Assembly (NCBI RefSeq): GCF_030409875.1 | Contig: NZ_JAUFQR010000001.1 | Coordinates: 1,116,001-1,180,000 of the forward strand | Length of the DNA stretch: 64,000 nucleotides | Reading direction: 5' to 3' | Source: Chryseobacterium tructae | Lineage (GTDB): Bacteria; Bacteroidota; Bacteroidia; Flavobacteriales; Weeksellaceae | In this document: positions 19,203 through 29,568 of the stretch, piece by piece | Numbering within the stretch: position 1 is the first letter of the stretch | Layout: the number at the start of each line of letters is the position of its first letter | Position numbers and translations under genes: made by a program | The notes under the pieces: generated by a model | What the model was told of the DNA's origin: nothing | The model's input: the letters and a program-made list of their open reading frames with translations, nothing else | The model's database searches: none

Positions 19203-20822
19203 ATGAGCATAGAATATTTTGTAGAAGGAAAGATAAAAATTGACGTAAAAGGAGATTATCTGGTGTTTTCTAAAGGAGACATTACCTTCAATTGTGTAAA
19301 CGCTCTGGAACAATCGGCAACAGAATCCGGGGTTAGTTATAATAAAGCGAGAACAATACATCCTAATGATAGTCCCGTTAACTTATTGGAGGTGAGCCTC
19401 AATCTTTTTTTTGATGGGACGCAAAATAACAAGACCAATACCGATCTTGGAAAAGATTATGAGGAATCTAATCACGATGATGACAGTTATACCAATGATT
19501 ATTCTAATGTGGCAAGAGGTTTTGATGCTATAGATCCAAATATTGAACATCAATATGCTGTATATATAGAAGGAATTGGAACTAAAGATGGGGAAAGTGA
19601 AATGCATTTATGGGGGAATATTCCTAATACAGGGATTTTATTTGGTACAGATGGGCGTGGAGTGAGGGCAAAAGTGACCAAAGGCTGTGTGGAAGCAGGA
19701 AAAAAATTAGCAAAATATACACAGAAAGACATTCATTTGACGGTAAACGTATTTGGTTTTAGCCGTGGGGCTACTGCTGCTAGGCATTTTCTGCATATCG
19801 CGACTAACCGTGCCAGAATACTTAAAGGATCTAGTAAAGATGGGATGGCCATTCCTCCTCATGAAGCAGAAGGAAAACGAATAAAAGTGAGGTTAGATGA
19901 TAGCCTTGTGCTGAACTATGGCTATTTTGGAGCCTGTTTAAGATATTGGAATGTGGAACCTAAAAGAATAACATTCAACTTTGCCGGGTTGTACGATACA
20001 GTGGCCTCTTATGGATTGGATCATCGTCCAAAGTCGATAGCAGGAGTTCCTATTATTCATGGGGATACGAAACAGCTTGGGCTAGATGCGGTGAAAAAAG
20101 CCTATTTTACTTTACAGATTGCGGCTGATAATGAATACCGTGATAATTTCGATTTAACGGACATTGACAGTACAGGAGTAAAGGGGTTACAATTTATATT
20201 ACCTGGTGTACATTCTGATATTGGAGGATGTTATGTGAATCGGAATGAGGAAAAAGTAGATTTATATACGGAAAGAGAAAATGAAGGCAGAAGGTGTGAA
20301 CAATTCAGAAAAATCTTGATAGAGGAAGGCTGGTATACTCCGGAAGAAATTGAAATAAAAAAAATTATGTCTGTACACAAATATGGTGTGAATACAGAAT
20401 ACATATTAGTAGGAACACGAAGACCATTTAATACTTATGATAAGGTCTCGCTCAATACAATGTTTTATTACTCAAGTCAAGAACAGTTTGGAGTTAAATA
20501 TAAACAAAAGATGATTGATAGTCACAAAATCACAGATCCTTTCCTAATTGAAATGCATAATCAGTTAAAAAATTATATGAATGCTTGTAGTACATTACGA
20601 AATACTTATATAGCAGAATTCAACAGAAGTAATTCATCGGGAGACTACTTAACAAAAATAAAAACTATACATTATGAAGATTTTGTAGATTTAGATCAGC
20701 TTAAAATATTAAGAAATAAATACCTTCACTGGTCTGCCAGTGCTACTAAAATAGGATATGGGCCAAGAGTAGGAAAAATTACCAATGCTAAAGAGCGTAC
20801 AAGAAATATACAAGATGGATAA
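19203..20822 (+). CDS. T6SS lipase effector with DUF2235 (Tle1-like) domain
   Basis: The 539-residue protein has the DUF2235 alpha/beta-hydrolase domain: SLNLFFDGTQNNKTNTD near residue 65, the nucleophile elbow VFGFSRGATAARHF (G-x-S-x-G, near residue 185), AGLYDTVASYG and the late PGVHSDIGGCY that should carry an acid or histidine of the triad. DUF2235 proteins next to vgrG are Tle1-type phospholipases injected into rival bacteria. There is no signal peptide, as expected for T6SS cargo. The first 55 residues are a short N-terminal adaptor. The stop overlaps the start of the first DUF2931 gene by 8 bases, tying toxin and probable immunity translation together. Confidence 0.88.
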   Translation: MSIEYFVEGKIKIDVKGDYLVFSKGDITFNCVNALEQSATESGVSYNKARTIHPNDSPVNLLEVSLNLFFDGTQNNKTNTDLGKDYEESNHDDDSYTNDYSNVARGFDAIDPNIEHQYAVYIEGIGTKDGESEMHLWGNIPNTGILFGTDGRGVRAKVTKGCVEAGKKLAKYTQKDIHLTVNVFGFSRGATAARHFLHIATNRARILKGSSKDGMAIPPHEAEGKRIKVRLDDSLVLNYGYFGACLRYWNVEPKRITFNFAGLYDTVASYGLDHRPKSIAGVPIIHGDTKQLGLDAVKKAYFTLQIAADNEYRDNFDLTDIDSTGVKGLQFILPGVHSDIGGCYVNRNEEKVDLYTERENEGRRCEQFRKILIEEGWYTPEEIEIKKIMSVHKYGVNTEYILVGTRRPFNTYDKVSLNTMFYYSSQEQFGVKYKQKMIDSHKITDPFLIEMHNQLKNYMNACSTLRNTYIAEFNRSNSSGDYLTKIKTIHYEDFVDLDQLKILRNKYLHWSASATKIGYGPRVGKITNAKERTRNIQDG

Positions 20823-21908
20823 GATAAATCGTAAAATACAATACCTCATACAAAGCATATTATATACTGTATTATGCTTCAATTTAACACAATGTCAAAA
20901 GATGGATGATAAAAAAATGGCTTTCCATGTGGAAATATCGCAGCCTGATAATAAATATGAAGTTACCCCTGTATTTGATAAAATAAAAACCTTGGAAGGA
21001 AACAGAGCTGGATTACCTTATGGAAGTTCTTCAGGAAGATGGGGGGATTCGGGGAAATCATGGACAGAACAATACGGAACGCCTATTGGAGCAGATATTA
21101 CTTATTATGCTGATTATGAAACAAGTATTATCATCTGGATGTAGATTTTCCAGTGGATACCATAAAGGATTATATGGAACGAGCTTATTCCAGAGTAGAG
21201 GATCAGAAAGGAGAAACTCAGGAATATAAAAGATTAGGGAGAGGTTTTGAATCTGGAGGAGGAAAAGCTTATGATAGCTTTTCTACATTAGTTTTTGGTT
21301 TTGCTCCCAAAGGGATGGTGGTAGTATGGCTTAATTTTGGGAATACCCGCATTGAATTGGGGCGTTACCAGGCTCAGCCTGTAACAGATTCAGTAGAAAT
21401 TGCCAAAGCAAAAGAAAAATACCTGGCAATGTACCGTATAACTCCGGAGCGTTATACAGAGTCCCAGAAAGAATATTTCATTCCTGATACAAGCCCTAAA
21501 GAATGGGACGATTACAGACAGCGTTACCATTGGCGTCCGGTGGTAACCTCTACAAATCCTAAATTTAGGTTGTTTGAAGTTCTCAATTATACTTATAATG
21601 GGGAAAAAGAAGGGGCATTGAGACCGTGGGTTTTAAATATACCTTATAAAGAAAGAGCGATTCCACAGGAAATGGTATTTACATGGGAGACCGGAAAAGA
21701 AAAACAGGAACAGCGAAATGCGCGTGCTTTTTTCAACTGGGAAAAGACCAACGAAGCCTTCAAACAAGCAGGAAATAAGATCGATATGCAGGTGAAAATT
21801 GCTCCGGACAATGATTCTATAGAAATCTTACTCAATGGTAAACCTTTGGAAATAGAGAGTATCCGTATTTACCAATGGTCAGGGGATTATAAGGAAAGTT
21901 ATAAGTAA
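20815..21908 (+). CDS. DUF2931-family lipoprotein, probable immunity protein, copy 1 (frameshifted here)
   Basis: The corrected product has 364 residues. The signal sequence ends in a lipobox-like FNLTQC, so the mature protein is a lipidated periplasmic protein, where it could neutralise a phospholipase arriving from outside. The first half stops at TAG 21142. Adding one A at 21123-21124 gives a junction ETKYYHLDVDFPVDTI that matches copies 2 and 3 and rejoins the frame starting near 21153. The start codon lies inside the last codons of the effector gene. DUF2931 has no known enzymatic role; the immunity role is inferred from position and export. Confidence 0.78.
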
Positions 21909-21929
21909 TCTAAATATTGACATTTGAAA

Positions 21930-23018
21930 ATGGATAGTAGATGTATTTTGAAGAGTATTTTGTGCTTTATATTATGTATTCATTTTATACAATGTCAAAA
22001 GATGGATGATAAAAAGATGGCTTTCCATGTGGAAATATGTTCTCCCGCAACGAAATATAGAATAGAGCCTGTATTTGATAAAATAAAAACGTTGGAAGGA
22101 AATCGCGCAGGATTGCCTTATGGTGGTAGTTCTGGGAGTTGGGGAGATTCAGGCTCAACTTGGACAGAACAATACGGAACACCTATTGGAGCAGATATTA
22201 CTTACTATTCAAGATATGAAGGAACGGAAACTTTTTATCGGTTAAATGTTGACTTTCCGATGGATACTATAAAGGATTATATGGAACGAGCCTATTCCAT
22301 TTGGGACGATTTGAAAGGTGAAACTCAGGAATATAAAAGATTGGGAAGAGGATATCGTGCTTCTAATGGAGTTAACTCTTATGATAGTTTTTCTACATTG
22401 GTTTTCGGTTTTGCTCCTAAAGGGATGGTCATTGTATGGCTTAATTTTGGAAACACCCGTATTGAACTGGGAAGATATCAGGCACAGCCTATTACAGATC
22501 CTACAGAAATTGCCAAAGCAAAAGAAAAATATATGGCAATGTATCGCATAAGTCCGGAACGTTACGAAGAAGCAATTAAAGAGTTATATATTCCTGATGC
22601 CAGCCCCAAAGAATGGGATGATTACAGACAACGCTACCATTGGCGTCCGGTGGTAACCTCTACAAATCCTAAATTCAGGTTGTTTGAAGTGCTCAATTAT
22701 ACTTATAATGGGGAAAAAGAAGGGGCATTGAGACCCTGGGTTTTAAATATGCCTTACAAAGAAAGAGCAATTCCTCAGGAAATGGTATTTTTCTGGGAAA
22801 CCGGAAAAGAGAAACCGGAACAACTAAATGCGCGTGCTTTTTTCAACTGGGAAAAGACCAACGAAGCCTTTAAGCAAGCAGGAAACAAGATCGATATGCA
22901 GGTGAAAATTGCACCGGACAATGATTCTATAGAAATTTTACTCAATGGTAAACCCTTGGAAACAGACAGTATCCGGATTTACCAATGGTCAGGGGATTAT
23001 AAGGAAAGCTATAAGTAA
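21930..23018 (+). CDS. DUF2931-family lipoprotein, probable immunity protein, copy 2
   Basis: The intact protein has 362 residues, with signal sequence MDSRCILKSILCFILCIHF and lipobox FIQC. It is nearly identical to copy 3 over the first 70 residues and after about residue 190, but differs at two patches: AYSIWDDLKGET and GRGYRASNGVNSYDSF, where copies 1 and 3 share other residues. I chose ATG 21930; a TTG two codons upstream is also possible. The gene follows copy 1 by 21 bases with the spacer TAATCTAAATATTGACATTT, which is repeated before copy 3. Confidence 0.85.
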   Translation: MDSRCILKSILCFILCIHFIQCQKMDDKKMAFHVEICSPATKYRIEPVFDKIKTLEGNRAGLPYGGSSGSWGDSGSTWTEQYGTPIGADITYYSRYEGTETFYRLNVDFPMDTIKDYMERAYSIWDDLKGETQEYKRLGRGYRASNGVNSYDSFSTLVFGFAPKGMVIVWLNFGNTRIELGRYQAQPITDPTEIAKAKEKYMAMYRISPERYEEAIKELYIPDASPKEWDDYRQRYHWRPVVTSTNPKFRLFEVLNYTYNGEKEGALRPWVLNMPYKERAIPQEMVFFWETGKEKPEQLNARAFFNWEKTNEAFKQAGNKIDMQVKIAPDNDSIEILLNGKPLETDSIRIYQWSGDYKESYK

Positions 23019-23039
23019 TCTAAATATTGACATTTGAAA

Positions 23040-24125
23040 ATGGATAGTAGATGTATTTTGAAGAGTATTTTGTGCTTTATATTATGTATTCATTTTATAC
23101 AATGTCAAAAGATGGATGATAAAAAGATGGCTTTCCATGTGGAAATATGTTCTCCCGCAACGAAATATAGAATAGAGCCTGTATTTGATAAAATAAAAAC
23201 GTTGGAAGGAAATCGCGCAGGATTGCCTTATGGTGGCAGTTCAGGGAGCTGGTGGGACTCAGGGAAATCATGGACAGAACAATACGGAACACCTATTGGA
23301 GCAGATATTACTTACTATTCAAGATATGAAGGAACGGAAACTTTTTATCGGTTAGATGTTGACTTTCCGGTGGATACCATAAAGGATTATATGGAACGAG
23401 CTTATTCCAGAGTAGAGGATCAGAAAGGAGAAACTCAGGAATATAAAAGATTAGGGAGAGGTTTTGAATCTGGAGGAGGAAAAGCTTATGACAGTTTTTC
23501 TACTTTGGTTTTTGGTTTTGCCCCCAAAGGCATGGTTGTGGTATGGCTCAACTTTGGAAATACCCGTATTGAATTGGGACGTTACCAGGCTCAGCCTGTT
23601 ACAGATCCTGTAGAAATTGCCAAAGCAAAAGAAAAATACCTGGCAATGTATCGCATAAGTCCGGAACGTTATGAAGAAGCAATTAAAGAGTTATATATTC
23701 CTGATGCCAGCCCCAAAGAATGGGATGATTACAGACAACGCTACCATTGGCGTCCGGTGGTAACCTCTACAAATCCTAAATTCAGGTTGTTTGAAGTGCT
23801 CAATTATACTTATAATGGGGAAAAAGAAGGGGCATTGAGACCATGGGTTTTAAATATGCCTTATAAAGAAAGAGCAATTCCTCAGGAAATGGTATTTTTC
23901 TGGGAGACCGGAAAAGAAAAACAAGAACAACTAAATGCGCGTGCTTTTTTCAACTGGGAAAAGACCAATGAAGCCTTCAAACAAGCAGGCAATAAAATTG
24001 ATATGCAGGTGAAAATTGCACCGGACAATGATTCTATAGAAATTTTACTCAATGGTAAGCCTTTGGCAACAGACAGTATTCGTATTTACCAATGGTCGGG
24101 CGATTATAAGGAAAGTTATAAGTAA
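23040..24125 (+). CDS. DUF2931-family lipoprotein, probable immunity protein, copy 3 (mosaic of copies 1 and 2)
   Basis: The intact protein has 361 residues. Its upstream spacer, signal peptide and first 60 or so residues equal copy 2. The stretch with DSGKSWTEQYG resembles copy 1, the next segment YYSRYEGTETFYRL copy 2, then AYSRVEDQKGET and GFESGGGKAYDSF copy 1, and RISPERYEEAIKELYIPDA copy 2 again. This patchwork points to repeated recombination between neighbours. It is the last gene of the cassette, before a strong terminator. Confidence 0.85.
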   Translation: MDSRCILKSILCFILCIHFIQCQKMDDKKMAFHVEICSPATKYRIEPVFDKIKTLEGNRAGLPYGGSSGSWWDSGKSWTEQYGTPIGADITYYSRYEGTETFYRLDVDFPVDTIKDYMERAYSRVEDQKGETQEYKRLGRGFESGGGKAYDSFSTLVFGFAPKGMVVVWLNFGNTRIELGRYQAQPVTDPVEIAKAKEKYLAMYRISPERYEEAIKELYIPDASPKEWDDYRQRYHWRPVVTSTNPKFRLFEVLNYTYNGEKEGALRPWVLNMPYKERAIPQEMVFFWETGKEKQEQLNARAFFNWEKTNEAFKQAGNKIDMQVKIAPDNDSIEILLNGKPLATDSIRIYQWSGDYKESYK

Positions 24126-24203
24126 AAGACGTGTCAGATCTGCTCTGTTTCTGCACCTAATTTAAATGATTAAAGAAAAAAATTTCCACATTAAAAAAAA
24201 ATG

Positions 24204-24230
24204 AAACCCTGATTATTTCAGGGTTTTTTT
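24204..24230 (+). terminator. Terminator of the vgrG-effector-immunity cassette
   Basis: AAACCCTGA-TTATT-TCAGGGTTTTTTT is a hairpin with a T run, located 80 bases after copy 3. Confidence 0.85.
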
Positions 24231-24267
24231 GTCTTGATTGTGTCATTTTTGTCACAAAAATAGGATA

Positions 24268-24283
24268 TGGTACAAATGTTGTG
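24268..24283 (+). promoter_or_regulatory. Possible sigma-54-like promoter of dnaK
   Basis: TGGTACAAATGTTGTG fits the -24/-12 pattern TGGYACR-N4-TTGYW. It lies 55 bases before the dnaK ATG, after the terminator of the preceding cassette. No experiment or second copy supports it. Confidence 0.25.
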
Positions 24284-24337
24284 AAATAGACTATGTAAAT
24301 TAAATATAAAAAAATTAGAAAAAAATATAAAAATATT

Positions 24338-26240
<1,903 letters not shown>

Positions 26241-26282
26241 GTAGCAATTATCATCGATTAATATCGACCGGAATAAATTGGC

Positions 26283-26321
26283 AAATCGCTGTAAACGTAA
26301 TGTTTACAGCGATTTTTTTTG
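26283..26321 (+). terminator. Terminator after dnaK
   Basis: AAATCGCTGTAAAC-GTAAT-GTTTACAGCGATTT followed by T residues is a 14-base-pair stem. A similar stem occurs at 53616-53656, near the other end of the accessory island. Confidence 0.88.
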
Positions 26322-26373
26322 TTTTTGTATTTTTTATTAATTGTTGATTTTAATCGATTTTTGTTGTAATTTT

Positions 26374-26389
26374 GTATCATACTTGTACC
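26374..26389 (+). other. Candidate left attachment site of the accessory island
   Basis: GTATCATACTTGTACC recurs as GTATCTTATTTGTACC at 53512-53527 (14 of 16 bases, same orientation). It lies between the dnaK terminator and the first element gene, where an integrase target would be expected. It could equally be part of a promoter for the gene at 26479. No junction evidence exists. Confidence 0.25.
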
Positions 26390-26478
26390 GCGTGTTATTT
26401 GGGTAGTATGTGCGTCTTATGCGCCTTAAATATAAAAAAAACTCAAAAAACGGAAAATGTTCAGGATGTTATTTCAGA

Positions 26479-27047
26479 ATGGGATTTAGTAAATTGAAAA
26501 TACCTAGGGTATGTGAGCAGTGTTCCAAACCCTTTGAAGCAAAAACAGTTATGACTCGTTTTTGCTCTTTATCTTGTAATAATAAAGCATTAAAAGAGAA
26601 GAAAAAACTTGAAAAAGAAAAAGTAGAAAAAGACACTCTTTTACAAAAATATAAGAACAAGATTGCCGAAGTTCAGAATAGGGAATTTATTTCAGTTGCA
26701 GAAGCAACTGTTATGTTTGGACTTTCCAAAGATACTGTGCACAGATGTATAAACGAGGAATCATTACTGGAATTAATCTAGGCTCAAGACTGACTCGTGT
26801 GAAGCGATCAGATCTGGAAAATTTATTTTCAGCAGTTGAAATACCGGAAGAAAAGGAGGTAATAATTGAGAAACCCAATTTTGAAGTTGGTAATTGTTAT
26901 ACAATTTCCGAAATTAGTTCAAAATTCTACGCTGATCCAGGAACTGTAACGAACCTAATTAAAAGAAACAAAATTCCGACAAAGAAAGTTGGAAGTTTTG
27001 TGTATGTTCCTAAAGATTTAATTGATAAAATTTTTGACGGAAAATGA
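26479..27047 (+). CDS. Zinc-ribbon/helix-turn-helix regulator of the integrative element (frameshifted here)
   Basis: The corrected product has 189 residues. It starts with a four-cysteine zinc-binding motif, IPRVCEQCSKPFEAKTVM then RFCSLSCNNKALKEKK, followed by a charged linker and two excisionase-like helix-turn-helix domains: FISVAEATVMFGLSKDTVH joined to GINLGSRLTRVKRSDLE, and CYTISEISSKFYADPGTVTN. One A is missing near 26745; adding it fuses the two frames. I chose ATG 26479, since the residues upstream do not match this type of protein. Such a gene usually precedes the tyrosine recombinase in Bacteroidetes mobilizable elements, as here, where it overlaps the integrase start by 4 bases; it probably controls integration or excision. 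Confidence 0.72.
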
Positions 27048-28285
27048 AAGAGTTATTAAAAACCAAAGTTACCGTACGATTGCGAAAATCCGAATTCCGA
27101 AAAGAATGGTTTATTTATTTGGAAAGTTATCCTGTGATGATTCCTGGTAAAGATAAAGTTCAGAGAATCCGGGAATATTTGAACCGAAGCGTCACAACCG
27201 TAGATTTTGATAAGAAAAGACCTGCAAGAACAACCCAAGAATCCGTTTCATTTAAACCTAAAAGAGATGACAATGGTATTATCGTTTGCAAAAGCGAAAA
27301 TGATCGGGAAACAATGTTCTATGCAGATTCTATGCGTAAATTACGTCAGAGAGAATATGACAATATTGAACTTTACAGCGAACTTGACAAAATTCAAGTA
27401 GAGCAAAAAGAAAAATCCCAAGAGAATTTTGTGAGATATTTTGATCTGCTGGTTAGTAAACGACATAGAAACAATTCCGAATCTATTCAAATAAATTGGT
27501 ATCGTTCGATAGAATTTCTAAAAGATTTTGGAGGCGAAAAAATTATGTTTTCGCAGATCAATACAAAATTCTGTGAACACTTTAAATCATATTTGTTGAC
27601 TGCAAAAAGTGGCAGCAATAAGGAAGAGATTATTTCTCAAAATACGGCTTCAACTTATTTTTCTGTATTCAAAGCTGCATTAAAACAAGCTTTTATTGAT
27701 GGATATTTTACGACTGACATTTCTGCTAAAATAAAAGCGATTCCGCACGAGGAATCACGACGGGAATATTTAACACTTGATGAACTTAATACCTTAGTTG
27801 AAACGCCTTGCGAACTTGAAGTTCTTAAAAGAGCAGCACTTTTTTCAGCGTTAACAGGTCTGCGACATTCCGATATTCAAAAACTAACGTGGAACGAGAT
27901 AAGTATTGAAAACGATCAGGCAAAAATAAATTTTACTCAAAAAAAGACTAAAGGTGTAGAATATATGCCAATGTCTAAGCAAGCATTACAGCTTTGTGGT
28001 GAAGTAGGTCTTCCAAATGATTTGATTTTTAAAAATCTGACTAATCCGGCTTGGATTTCCCGTCCTTTGAAGAAGTGGATTGAAAGTGCTGGAATTACTA
28101 AAAAAATAACTTTCCATAATTTTAGACACACTTTTGCAACGCTTCAGCTTTCGAGTGGAACTGATATTTACACAGTGAGTAAAATGCTTGGTCATACGAA
28201 CGTAAAAACTACGCAGGTTTACGCAAAGGTTGTTGATGAAAAGAAAAATAAAGCTTCGACTGCTATTCATTTAAAAAACTTATAA
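27044..28285 (+). CDS. Tyrosine recombinase (element integrase)
   Basis: The 413-residue protein has a SAM-like core-binding domain (about 125-220) and the catalytic phage-integrase domain (about 235-405). The active-site residues are visible: R in TGLRHSDIQKLTW, H-x-x-R in FHNFRHTFATLQL, H in SKMLGHTNVKTTQVY and the nucleophile Y in the same segment. It catalyses site-specific integration and excision of the surrounding element. ATG overlaps the TGA of the preceding HTH gene. It is the main evidence that 26.3 kb onward is an integrative element inserted after dnaK. Confidence 0.93.
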   Translation: MKELLKTKVTVRLRKSEFRKEWFIYLESYPVMIPGKDKVQRIREYLNRSVTTVDFDKKRPARTTQESVSFKPKRDDNGIIVCKSENDRETMFYADSMRKLRQREYDNIELYSELDKIQVEQKEKSQENFVRYFDLLVSKRHRNNSESIQINWYRSIEFLKDFGGEKIMFSQINTKFCEHFKSYLLTAKSGSNKEEIISQNTASTYFSVFKAALKQAFIDGYFTTDISAKIKAIPHEESRREYLTLDELNTLVETPCELEVLKRAALFSALTGLRHSDIQKLTWNEISIENDQAKINFTQKKTKGVEYMPMSKQALQLCGEVGLPNDLIFKNLTNPAWISRPLKKWIESAGITKKITFHNFRHTFATLQLSSGTDIYTVSKMLGHTNVKTTQVYAKVVDEKKNKASTAIHLKNL

Positions 28286-28286
28286 A

Positions 28287-29078
28287 ATGCACTTGAAATA
28301 TTTCGAATATATTGTCATCTACCTTTCCGTTCTATTAGTATGTGTAATAGGGGGAGCGTTAGCAAGAATTTCTTTTCTCGGAAAAGGTGGTGACGAATAT
28401 ACCGCAAATATTGTATTTTGGTCAATCACAGCATTAAGTATATTATTTTATGCACTTATTATCTTATTTCTCGATGGTATAATTGTCTTATTCAGAAAGA
28501 TTTTCCCTAAAAAAGGTAGTTCCGAAAATTCTACTGAAGATTTGCTTCCATCTAAAAATCCTGAGAATGTAGGGGAGAAGCAAAAACAAATAATTGATGA
28601 AAATACGCCAATCTATTTAGTCGAAAATTCGGAGGAAAACATTGTGAATCAAACTACAGAATCCGTAAATCTGGAATCTATAAGAAAAACTCAACTGCAG
28701 CAAAAGCAACAGAATGAAAGTGTAAAACTACAAATCGCTCTAGATTACACTCGGAATCAATTTGCATTATATGTAACAGATGAAGATCTTGATACACTCT
28801 GTAATGCCGTATGTTTTTACTCAAAAAAAGAAGAGATTCCTAACGGTATTTCTGTCCATACCAAAGAATTATCTAATCTAGACCTTTATCATTTCGGTTG
28901 GAATCTTTGGAATTATTTTAGACCAATAAAACAGGAAGAAATTTCAAAATTATTAAAAACTGTATTTGTTTCGCTTGATGATATTGATTTAGATAGTATC
29001 AAGTCACATTTGAAAGATGAACCTCAAAAAGGTAATATCAAAATTCAAGAAGACTTGACAGACTACCAAAAAACATAA
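28287..29078 (+). CDS. Membrane protein of the mobilizable element (unknown function)
   Basis: The 263-residue protein has two N-terminal membrane helices (about residues 6-26 and 42-68; IVIYLSVLLVCVIGGALA and WSITALSILFYALIILFLDG), a charged linker (about 75-140) and a soluble C-terminal domain (LQIALDYTRNQFALYVTDED, LYHFGWNLWNYFRPIKQEEI). I do not recognise the family. It starts one base after the integrase stop and is followed by a very strong hairpin, so it closes the integrase operon. The C-terminal domain may face the cytoplasm. Confidence 0.65.
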   Translation: MHLKYFEYIVIYLSVLLVCVIGGALARISFLGKGGDEYTANIVFWSITALSILFYALIILFLDGIIVLFRKIFPKKGSSENSTEDLLPSKNPENVGEKQKQIIDENTPIYLVENSEENIVNQTTESVNLESIRKTQLQQKQQNESVKLQIALDYTRNQFALYVTDEDLDTLCNAVCFYSKKEEIPNGISVHTKELSNLDLYHFGWNLWNYFRPIKQEEISKLLKTVFVSLDDIDLDSIKSHLKDEPQKGNIKIQEDLTDYQKT

Positions 29079-29104
29079 AAAATCACAAAATGAAGTGTAT
29101 GTTT

Positions 29105-29160
29105 AGTGATTCCTCTGTGATTGCGTGTTTATAGCGATCACAGAGGAATCACTTTTTTTC
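29105..29160 (+). terminator. Very strong hairpin terminator inside the element
   Basis: A perfect 17-base-pair stem (arms 29105-29121 and 29137-29153, AGTGATTCCTCTGTGAT and its complement) with a 15-base loop is followed by T7. It separates the integrase operon from the replication/mobilization genes. The stem is unusually long for a simple terminator. Confidence 0.8.
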
Positions 29161-29190
29161 TTTGCATCATAACAATTAAAAACAATAGTT

Positions 29191-29568
29191 ATGGATAGCA
29201 ATGACATTTCATTTGAAAACCTGCCAAGAGCAGTAGCGCATCTGGTTAGCGAAATAGCTGAAATTAAATTTCTGGTAGAAAGGAAGGAACCTCCGATAAT
29301 TCCAGTAAAAAGAATTCCGATTGATATTGTAGAAGCTTGCCAAATTATAGGTAAGGCAAAACCTACTGTTTATACTCTAGTGCGGAAAAGATTGATTCCC
29401 TGTTATAAAAATGGCAAGAAACTCTACTTTTTTGAGGATGAACTATTGGATTGGATCTCGAAAGGAAAGAAGAAAACATTACAGGAAATCCAATCTGAAG
29501 CGGAAGCCAGTTTCAGAAAAAATTCGAGAAAGGCAAATGTGGATTCTAACCAAAATCTACAAAGATGA
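29191..29568 (+). CDS. Excisionase-like helix-turn-helix protein
   Basis: The 125-residue protein has a short N-terminal helix region (LPRAVAHLVSEIAEIKFLVE) and a MerR/excisionase-type winged HTH (IDIVEACQIIGKAKPTVYTL, then RKRLIPCYKNGKKLYFFEDE). The C-terminal tail is lysine- and glutamate-rich. Proteins of this form open the replication or mobilization operon of many Bacteroidetes elements and may regulate it or assist excision. It overlaps the helicase gene by 4 bases (ATGA). Confidence 0.78.
   Translation: MDSNDISFENLPRAVAHLVSEIAEIKFLVERKEPPIIPVKRIPIDIVEACQIIGKAKPTVYTLVRKRLIPCYKNGKKLYFFEDELLDWISKGKKKTLQEIQSEAEASFRKNSRKANVDSNQNLQR

Noticed and set aside
21153..21908. A separate 251-residue gene after the first DUF2931 fragment
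   Set aside because: One added base joins it to the upstream frame and gives a protein collinear with the two intact copies.
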